Source: Haladaptatus cibarius D43 (GTDB lineage: Archaea > Halobacteriota > Halobacteria > Halobacteriales > Haladaptataceae). Taken from it: DNA of 64,000 nucleotides. The first letter of the stretch is position 1. Each line of letters starts with the position of its first letter. The DNA is taken from positions 44,013-108,012 of the forward strand of contig NZ_JDTH01000005.1 in assembly GCF_000710615.1 (NCBI RefSeq), written 5' to 3'. Below are positions 58,424-64,000 of the stretch, piece by piece. The notes under the pieces were generated by a model. That model worked only from the letters and a program-made list of their open reading frames with translations, did not search any database and had not been told where the DNA came from. The position numbers and the translations under genes were made by a program.

Positions 58424-59104
58424 ATGGCGCAGGAACTCACGAGAGGCGTCTGGTTGCTCGAACTCGGTTTTCCCGTCTTCGGTGCGAACGCCTTTCTCGT
58501 GGACGACGGCGAGGTGACGCTGGTCGATGCGGGCCTGCCGTGGTTCGGCGTGCGCCGTGAACTCCGTGACGCGGGCTACGAAGTCGCGGACATCGACCGC
58601 GTGCTGGTTACGCACTACGACATCGACCACATCGGCGGCCTTCGAAACCTGCCCGACCTCGACGCGCCCGTGTTCGTCGGCCAGCGCGATGCCGACCTGC
58701 TTTCCGGAACCTACGACCCGCCGTTGTTCCACCACAAGGGGGCGTTCCATCGCCTCGCTCGCGTGCTCGTCCCGATTCCGGAGCGGTTCGAAATCCTGCC
58801 GTTGGAAGACGGCGCAGAAATCGGTGGATTCAGGGCGTATCACACCCCGGGCCACAATCCGGGACATACCGTCTACGTTCACGATGATTTGGAAGTCGGC
58901 TTGGTCGGCGACCTCGTCTGGGAGCGCAACGGCGCGCTGACGCCCCCGGAATGGTGGGACTCTTACGACACTCACGAAATTCGACGGAGTATCCGCCGAT
59001 TCGCCGGATTGGTTCCGACAATCGACGTGCTCTGTATGGGCCACGGGACGCCGATTCTGCGCGATGGTTCGGACGTGCTTTTGAACCTCGTCCGTCGGCT
59101 GTGA
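58424..59104 (+). CDS. metallo-beta-lactamase-fold hydrolase
   Basis: This 226-residue MBL-fold enzyme has the dizinc motif T-H-Y-D-I-D-H-I-G-G (the H-x-D-x-D-H variant, His-to-Tyr side group), later H-T-P-G-H-N-P-G-H and V-G-D-L-V. Members hydrolyse thioesters, lactones or phosphodiesters; the substrate is unknown. It is not in an obvious operon; the next gene starts about 100 bases downstream. Confidence 0.85.
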   Translation: MAQELTRGVWLLELGFPVFGANAFLVDDGEVTLVDAGLPWFGVRRELRDAGYEVADIDRVLVTHYDIDHIGGLRNLPDLDAPVFVGQRDADLLSGTYDPPLFHHKGAFHRLARVLVPIPERFEILPLEDGAEIGGFRAYHTPGHNPGHTVYVHDDLEVGLVGDLVWERNGALTPPEWWDSYDTHEIRRSIRRFAGLVPTIDVLCMGHGTPILRDGSDVLLNLVRRL

Positions 59105-59202
59105 CGAGCGTCACGAAATCGAAATTCCTCCTTGCCGAAAATAAAACTTTTCTTACACAAAGGTCAGTACCCTCGAAGCCGAATCATACTTCGGAGAGTC
59201 GA

Positions 59203-60171
59203 ATGGGGGTACGCTATCTCGTCACAGGGGCGACTGGCGCACTGGGGAGTGCCGTCGTCGAACGACTGCTGGAATCGAACCCGGACGACCAGATACGGGT
59301 GTTCGTCCGAAGCAAACGACGCTTCCGCGAGCGCTTCCCGAGCCTTCGCGTCGAAATCGTTCGCGGAAACGTTCTCACTCCGCTGAACGTGCGCCGGGCG
59401 GTTCGGAACGTGGACGTAGTTTTTCACTGCATCAATGTCCCGCTCACGAACTACTATCACACGCTCGAATCGGCGCGCCTGCTGGTCGCCGCCATCGGTG
59501 ATGCCGACACGCACGTCGTCTACCCCGGAAATACGTGGGTGTTTGCGGTTCGAGAATCCCTGACAGAAGCGCCACCGATTTCGCCCGACACACCAATCGA
59601 CCCCCCGTCCCGCGTGGCGAGAATCAAAGCCGAGGCCGAAGAGATGCTGTTTCGAGCGCCGTTTCCGGCGACGGTCGTCCACCTGCCGGATTTCTACGGC
59701 CCGGGTGTGACCAACGACCTCGCGCGCCCGTTGTTCGAACGTCCCATCGCCGATACAAACGTGCTGTTTCCCGCTCCTGTAGACGTTCCACACGAGTTCG
59801 TCTTCATCGAGGACGCGGCCCGCGCGCTGATTTCCGTGGCCGATTCGTTCCGTGAGGACTCGTCGCGGTGGGTCGAGGCCGACCGCCGATTCACCGTCGG
59901 AACTGAACCGACGACGGTTAGCGCTTTCGCGCAAAAGGTCTACGATATGGTCGGAACGAACGGACGAGTCAGGGGACTTCCGACGTGGCTGCTTCGGAGC
60001 GGTGCCCTGTTCAGCGATCGAATCGAGGTACTGAGCGAAATTATTCACGTTTTCACACATGATACGACGATGAACGGGAATGCGATTCGAGAACGAGACG
60101 GATTCGAACCACAGATCGACTACGAAACGGGCATCGACCGAACTGTCGCGTGGTTCGAGGGGGCACGATAA
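59203..60171 (+). CDS. NAD-dependent epimerase/dehydratase-like (extended SDR)
   Basis: This 322-residue extended SDR has Y-L-V-T-G-A-T-G-A-L-G-S-A for nucleotide binding near residue 5 and the downstream fold F-V-F-I-E-D-A-A-R-A-L. The usual Tyr-x-x-x-Lys is not obvious (R-I-K-A-E is in its place), so this may be an atypical member such as an NmrA- or sterol-dehydrogenase-like protein. ATG 59203 begins the fold. Its stop and the next start share one base (TAATG). Confidence 0.75.
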   Translation: MGVRYLVTGATGALGSAVVERLLESNPDDQIRVFVRSKRRFRERFPSLRVEIVRGNVLTPLNVRRAVRNVDVVFHCINVPLTNYYHTLESARLLVAAIGDADTHVVYPGNTWVFAVRESLTEAPPISPDTPIDPPSRVARIKAEAEEMLFRAPFPATVVHLPDFYGPGVTNDLARPLFERPIADTNVLFPAPVDVPHEFVFIEDAARALISVADSFREDSSRWVEADRRFTVGTEPTTVSAFAQKVYDMVGTNGRVRGLPTWLLRSGALFSDRIEVLSEIIHVFTHDTTMNGNAIRERDGFEPQIDYETGIDRTVAWFEGAR

Positions 60172-60911
60172 TGGAACTGTGGAATCGGCGTTCGCGGGCG
60201 CTGTTCGCCGCCATCGGTCTCGGATTCGGTGGCTATGCGTTCGCCGTCGTTCTCGTCCTGTTCGCCGCAGGCGTGCTTCTCGCGGTCGGCGTTCCGGTCC
60301 TCGACCGGCCGTCTCTCACGGTGGCCGTTTCAATCGTCATGGGACAAGGTGTCGCCTTCGGCCTGTTCGCGCTGGCGTATTTGCGATACACCGGCAGAGG
60401 GTTCGACTACATCAAGGTTCGAGTTCCGACCATCCGCGATTTCGGCTGGACTGTCGGTGGTTTCGTCGTCTTCTACAGCGGCCTCATCGCTGTCTCTATC
60501 GTCCTCGCAACCTTCGGCATCCAGTCGGCACAGAACGAAATCGCCACGCTCGGGGAGCAAGACCCACGAGTTTTTCTCCTCCTGATTCCGCTCTCGTTCC
60601 TGCTTATCGGCCCGGGTGAGGAACTGCTCTATCGCGGAGTCGTTCAGGAACGACTCCGCGAATCGTTCGGCCGCTGGCCCGCCATCGCGCTGGCGAGTCT
60701 CATCTTCGCGTTCGTCCACGTCTTTTCGCTGCAAGGCCAAGATACGGGTGTCCTCGTCTATCTCGGCATCCTGTTCGTCCTTTCGCCGATTCTCGGTGCG
60801 GCCTACGAGTACACGAGAAATCTCGTCGTTCCGTCTCTGATTCACGGCGCGTTCAACGCACTTCAGTTCGGACTGGCGTATCTGATGACGACCGGCCAAC
60901 TTCCCTCCTGA
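60171..60911 (+). CDS. CPBP family intramembrane metalloprotease
   Basis: This 246-residue membrane protein has about six to eight segments and CPBP (Abi) protease motifs: E-E-L-L-Y-R-G near 150, F-A-F-V-H near 180 and L-I-H-G-A-F-N near 222. Such enzymes process prenylated or membrane-bound substrates, and some relatives protect bacteriocin producers. It is translationally coupled to the preceding SDR gene. Confidence 0.85.
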   Translation: MELWNRRSRALFAAIGLGFGGYAFAVVLVLFAAGVLLAVGVPVLDRPSLTVAVSIVMGQGVAFGLFALAYLRYTGRGFDYIKVRVPTIRDFGWTVGGFVVFYSGLIAVSIVLATFGIQSAQNEIATLGEQDPRVFLLLIPLSFLLIGPGEELLYRGVVQERLRESFGRWPAIALASLIFAFVHVFSLQGQDTGVLVYLGILFVLSPILGAAYEYTRNLVVPSLIHGAFNALQFGLAYLMTTGQLPS

Positions 60912-60928
60912 TTTCTCGCCTTCGTTTC

Positions 60929-61210
60929 TCAGTTCGTTCGCTCCCATCGGACGATGAGAAACTCCGTGTAACCGCCGTATGCGATACCCAGCGACCCCAT
61001 CCACCAGTTCCACTTTTCGGGAAGCGACTGCTCTTCGGGAGCGTCTCGTAGATTCGAAATAATTGCTTCCGCGGTCAGTTCGACGCCAGCGTCCGTTCGA
61101 TACTCGCCCGAATCGACGAGGTCGCGCGCCTGTCGAACGACTACTCGTCGCGCTCCCTCGGGCGGGTCAAACTCCTCGCGCAGTCGTCGGTCGAGTTCCG
61201 TTGCGTCCAT
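60929..61210 (-). CDS. conserved small protein of unknown function
   Basis: This 93-residue acidic protein begins M-D-A-T-E-L-D-R-R-L-R-E-E-F-D and contains L-T-A-E-A-I-I-S-N-L-R-D-A and a tryptophan-rich end (W-N-W-W-M-G-S-L). It looks like a folded helical domain, but I recognise no family. It is divergent from the next gene with 30 bases between starts. Confidence 0.6.
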   Translation of the reverse strand: MDATELDRRLREEFDPPEGARRVVVRQARDLVDSGEYRTDAGVELTAEAIISNLRDAPEEQSLPEKWNWWMGSLGIAYGGYTEFLIVRWERTN

Positions 61211-61239
61211 TTAATATCCCACTCCACGTCGAACTACCC

Positions 61240-61518
61240 ATGCCGACGGTTTTCGCAGTGGACGAATACGAGGCACAGGAGTACGACGCCGTACTCGTGC
61301 AAAAAAACGCCGTGGTCTGCCTTAACGATGACCCACCGCTTGCTCGCGTCATCCCCTTCGAAAAGGTGAACCACGTCGATGCAGACCCCGAACTGCTGTT
61401 GACCGACTCCGAAATCCCGGATTCCTTCTTCGGCGGCGCGGAGTACGCTTTCGTAGATGTCTCCAAATTCAAGCGTATCCGACACCATCTGGAGGAGTTG
61501 GAACGAGAACAGTACTGA
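61240..61518 (+). CDS. conserved small protein of unknown function
   Basis: This 92-residue protein begins M-P-T-V-F-A-V-D-E-Y-E-A-Q-E-Y-D-A and has an L-A-R-V-I-P-F-E-K-V segment and a charged C-terminal helix. TATA-like TTTAATATCC (61210-61219) sits about 25 bases before the ATG. The function is not recognised. It is convergent with the DUF7504 gene. Confidence 0.6.
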   Translation: MPTVFAVDEYEAQEYDAVLVQKNAVVCLNDDPPLARVIPFEKVNHVDADPELLLTDSEIPDSFFGGAEYAFVDVSKFKRIRHHLEELEREQY

Positions 61519-61532
61519 TACTCACGGCTACG

Positions 61533-62213
61533 CTACAACTGTGACCACGTCGTCGTGATGTCGTGTCCCGGAACGTGCCACCGTTGTTCTGCAACCAGCG
61601 TGTCCCGTTTTCGGAGTTCGATACGCGCGTCGAACAGCGGAGACAGTTCCGTTACTACCGGCGATTCGTCCGATACGGGGAGATGAACGTGTTGAATGCC
61701 GCGAACGCCGCGAACCAGCGCCGAAGTCCCGCGAAGAAATCGAATCGTTTCGGGACGGTCGTTGGCTTCGAGTATCGATTCGAGTGAGTCGATGCAGACT
61801 CTGAGTTCCGCAGGGTCGAGTCCGTCGGCAACGGTATCGAAGTGGCTGATTGCGTGCGCGAGTTCGTCTTGCAGACGGCCGACCTCGCAGTCGCTAGTTC
61901 CGATGAATTGGCTTTCCGGTGGTATCGAACGGTCGTCTCCGGTAGATTCGATGATTTCGATGCTCTCGTCGCTTCGTCGCACGTTCGGCGGGAGACTGCG
62001 CTCTACGTGTTTGAGAGACGCATCGGTAAACACGAGGAGTCGTTTGCGGTCACGGTGCGGGTCGCCGAGCAGTCGCTGTGTCGCTTGCGCGGTGACGTAC
62101 TCCGGCACCGCACCCGTCACCAACAGGGTACATCCCTGTCGTTTCAAGGCTTGTAGCGCGATGTCGAAGTCGCAGTCATCCTCGTTCCGACCGCCCTCTC
62201 GCACGAATGGCAT
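61533..62213 (-). CDS. DUF7504-like protein
   Basis: This 226-residue protein fits the haloarchaeal DUF7504 family, a degenerate RecA/KaiC-like domain: G-C-T-L-L-V-T-G-A-V-P near residue 28, R-L-L-V-F-T-D-A-S near 56, L-R-V-C-I-D-S-L near 138 and a V-R-G-V-R-G-I-Q-H-V-H-L-P segment. The P-loop is not intact, so ATP binding is doubtful. Family genes often sit near signalling genes. ATG 62213 is preferred because TTTATTATTATCC lies about 28 bases upstream; GTG 62225 is also in frame. Confidence 0.75.
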   Translation of the reverse strand: MPFVREGGRNEDDCDFDIALQALKRQGCTLLVTGAVPEYVTAQATQRLLGDPHRDRKRLLVFTDASLKHVERSLPPNVRRSDESIEIIESTGDDRSIPPESQFIGTSDCEVGRLQDELAHAISHFDTVADGLDPAELRVCIDSLESILEANDRPETIRFLRGTSALVRGVRGIQHVHLPVSDESPVVTELSPLFDARIELRKRDTLVAEQRWHVPGHDITTTWSQL

Positions 62214-62346
62214 CTGTACTGACACTCCGACGGATAATAATAAAGCTCTTACTAATTTAAAGAAAAATTATGGATCCTTTTAATGATGTTTCGGTTATTC
62301 TCGGCATACTGCACGGCCGTCCGTCCGCAGTTTCCTCGGTCAGCTT

Positions 62347-63597
62347 TCATCGCCCCCCGTTCGGCCCTGTTCCGCTTGGCTCTGTTTCCCTCGCCTTCGT
62401 TTTGTTCGACTCCGTTTCTGATTCGTCCTGCCCGTCCAGTTCATCCCGAACTTCCGATTCGTCCACCGCCGCGCGTTCGCCGGACACGGAATCAGTGCCC
62501 GCATACGCCGCCGGAATCGACTCCCCCTGCATCAGTTCCGGAAGCACGATACGGTTGAACTGCACGAGTAGTACGAGCAGTAACGGCCCGATAAACAGTC
62601 CGTACCATCCGAACAGCAACGGGCCGAAAATGTATGCGAACAGCATCAGGCCGACGTGTACGGTTCTTCCTCCTGTGTAGCGTCTGATGATTGCTTCCGT
62701 CGCGACATCCAACACGAGGACGACCCCCACGACGAACGCGAGCGGAAACCAGAGGGCGGTAATTCCGTCGCCGAGCGCACGAACGAGGAGCAACAGCGCG
62801 ATTGGAACGTAGACGAGTTTCGTCCCGATGTGTGGCACGAGGCTGGCGATTCCCGTCAGCAGTCCGAGTAAAGTTGGGAGCGGAATCGACAGGCCCGCCG
62901 GGGCAACAACGTTGGCGAGGTTGTACGCAATTCCGGCGACGAGCGCGATGACGAATGCGTGGAGGATGCTTCCGAAGTACACCGTCTGGAGGTTGCTATC
63001 GACCGCCTTTCCGTAGGTGTAGACCGTCTCTTGCTCGCCATCGATTCGGTGACGAAACCACCGAACGAGTTTGTCGTCGTCTCGGAGCAGGTAGAACGCG
63101 AACGCCAGCGCGACGAACAACTGCAAAAGCGTGAGTCCGAACGCGCTCGCCATGTTTGCAACGCCACCGAGCAGTTCCGTCCCGCCAAGTTGGGTGAACA
63201 CGCTTCGATTTTCGCGTGCGAGTTCGAGTATTCGCTGTGGGCGAACCGTCAGCGACGACAGGTCGAGATACGGTTGAAGCACGCCCTCGTAGCCAGCAAT
63301 CGAGTTCCCCGCGATTCTCACGACTTCCAGCGCGCTGACCGCCACGGCGTAGGCGACCAACAGGAGGATTGGGAGCAAAATTGCGAACAGCGACGCGATT
63401 GCGGTGACGCCCGGATAGCCCAGTCGCGCTTCCAGTCGGTCGTAAATGGGCCGCGTGGCGTAGTACATGAACAGACCGAGTGCGAACGTCCCCGCGAAGG
63501 CGTAGAAAACGAACAACATTACCACTCCGAAAGCGACGCCGACGACCCACCACGCCAGACGGGCACGCTCGCGCAGTTGCCCCTCCTCTCCACTCAT
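62347..63597 (-). CDS. AI-2E family permease
   Basis: This 416-residue membrane protein of the AI-2E (PerM/TqsA) family has about eight membrane segments, a central soluble domain and the motif L-P-T-L-L-G-L-L-T-G-I-A-S-L-V-P-H-I-G. The C-terminal 60 residues are a polar acidic tail. Members export or exchange small molecules or ions (some are Na+/H+ antiporters); the substrate here is unknown. Confidence 0.85.
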   Translation of the reverse strand: MSGEEGQLRERARLAWWVVGVAFGVVMLFVFYAFAGTFALGLFMYYATRPIYDRLEARLGYPGVTAIASLFAILLPILLLVAYAVAVSALEVVRIAGNSIAGYEGVLQPYLDLSSLTVRPQRILELARENRSVFTQLGGTELLGGVANMASAFGLTLLQLFVALAFAFYLLRDDDKLVRWFRHRIDGEQETVYTYGKAVDSNLQTVYFGSILHAFVIALVAGIAYNLANVVAPAGLSIPLPTLLGLLTGIASLVPHIGTKLVYVPIALLLLVRALGDGITALWFPLAFVVGVVLVLDVATEAIIRRYTGGRTVHVGLMLFAYIFGPLLFGWYGLFIGPLLLVLLVQFNRIVLPELMQGESIPAAYAGTDSVSGERAAVDESEVRDELDGQDESETESNKTKARETEPSGTGPNGGR

Positions 63598-63717
63598 CGC
63601 ACAGAGCTACGGTTCTCAGGCGTATATGGCTCCGGGTCGGTAGAGCACGAAAAACCAATCCCGCACGAACCGCCGAATAAGTGAGATATTTACGCACACC
63701 CCGCGACAGCATCATCC

Positions 63718-64000
63718 ATGATGGACGCTTTCGCGGAACGAACCCGTCGGTGTCAACAGCGACTCAGAACGGTCGATGCCGACGCCGCCGTTCTGTTCCC
63801 AAGTACGAATCTCTTCTACGTCTCCGGATTCGAAGAACACCCCGGAGAACGACACCTCCTCCTGTTCGTCCCGGTTTCCGGTGACCCCGTTTTCGTCGTC
63901 CCGGACATGTACGGCGAGCAAATCGCCGACGAATCGTGGGTGTCCGACATCCGAACGTGGAGTGACGGGGACGATCCGCTCGAACTCGTCGGCGACGTCG
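63718..64000 (+). CDS. start of an M24 family aminopeptidase P-like protein
   Basis: The first 94 residues are visible; the gene runs off the right edge. They match the N-terminal creatinase domain of Xaa-Pro aminopeptidase-like enzymes: A-A-V-L-F-P-S-T-N-L-F-Y-V-S-G-F, R-H-L-L-L-F-V-P and F-V-V-P-D-M-Y. The catalytic domain is outside the window. Two adjacent ATGs (63718, 63721) are possible starts; a TATA-like GATATTTA lies about 28 bases upstream. Confidence 0.75.
   Translation, partial: MMDAFAERTRRCQQRLRTVDADAAVLFPSTNLFYVSGFEEHPGERHLLLFVPVSGDPVFVVPDMYGEQIADESWVSDIRTWSDGDDPLELVGDV

Noticed and set aside
1..64000. tRNA, rRNA or transposase genes
   Set aside because: None was recognised by motif on either strand; reading by eye cannot exclude a degenerate or intron-containing tRNA.

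Overview
The window is from a haloarchaeon (class Halobacteria). The proteins are acidic, promoters are TATA-like boxes 24-30 bases before start codons with little or no leader, and the gene families are typically haloarchaeal: Orc1/Cdc6, DpsA, HalOD1, bat-type HTH regulators, DUF7344, DUF7504, amphi-Trp, a PGF-CTERM tail and Tat-exported lipoproteins. The moderate GC and gene set would suit a Haladaptatus-like genome, but that placement is inference only.

Layout. 1-5539 holds small metabolic genes (DUF4112, a ferredoxin reductase-like flavoprotein, a VOC protein, ThuA) and a receiver-GAF-histidine kinase. 5540-8930 looks like a replication origin: an orc1/cdc6 gene lies between nine same-orientation copies of a 19-base repeat (consensus CCCCAYKATTTCCGCTGTT), seven upstream and two downstream, with a second 15-base repeat family behind it. 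8910-15199 carries HtrA, a DUF6176 protein, the stump of a formate dehydrogenase fused to the stump of a lipoprotein gene, a methyltransferase, a ParA/partner pair flanked by AT-rich repeats, and an ornithine cyclodeaminase homologue. Origin and partition genes within 9 kb suggest a secondary replicon or an integrated one.

15390-28302 contains an S9 peptidase, small membrane and signalling proteins, a seven-repeat PGF-CTERM propeller, a broken histidine phosphatase gene, an iron-linked patch (a DtxR-type palindrome before a 55-residue protein, and DpsA), an MFS exporter, a Tat-exported penicillin acylase homologue and a luciferase-like oxidoreductase. 28815-41643 centres on a branched-chain-type ABC transporter operon whose two permeases are fused (livK, livHM, livG, livF). 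It is surrounded by an M24 enzyme with an altered metal site, an epimerase-like VOC protein, a tandem EthD protein, an HD protein, a Tat-exported precursor with a ten-cysteine tail, an epimerase and a TPP-dependent enzyme.

41748-51027 has three HTH-type regulators around an MFS transporter, then a complete five-gene oligopeptide ABC operon. Next to it are a DUF1028 protein and a gamma-glutamyltransferase, which together suggest uptake and breakdown of peptides or gamma-glutamyl compounds. 51358-64000 holds a deleted SDR stump, tatA, a thioredoxin, Spo0M, a sugar dehydrogenase, a metallo-beta-lactamase-fold hydrolase, an epimerase-CPBP protease pair, DUF7504, an AI-2E-type permease and the start of a second M24 peptidase.

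The most notable items are the origin with its two repeat families, the ParA system lacking the signature lysine with candidate centromere repeats, the ten-cysteine secreted precursor, and four decayed genes. No tRNA, rRNA, CRISPR array or transposase was recognised.
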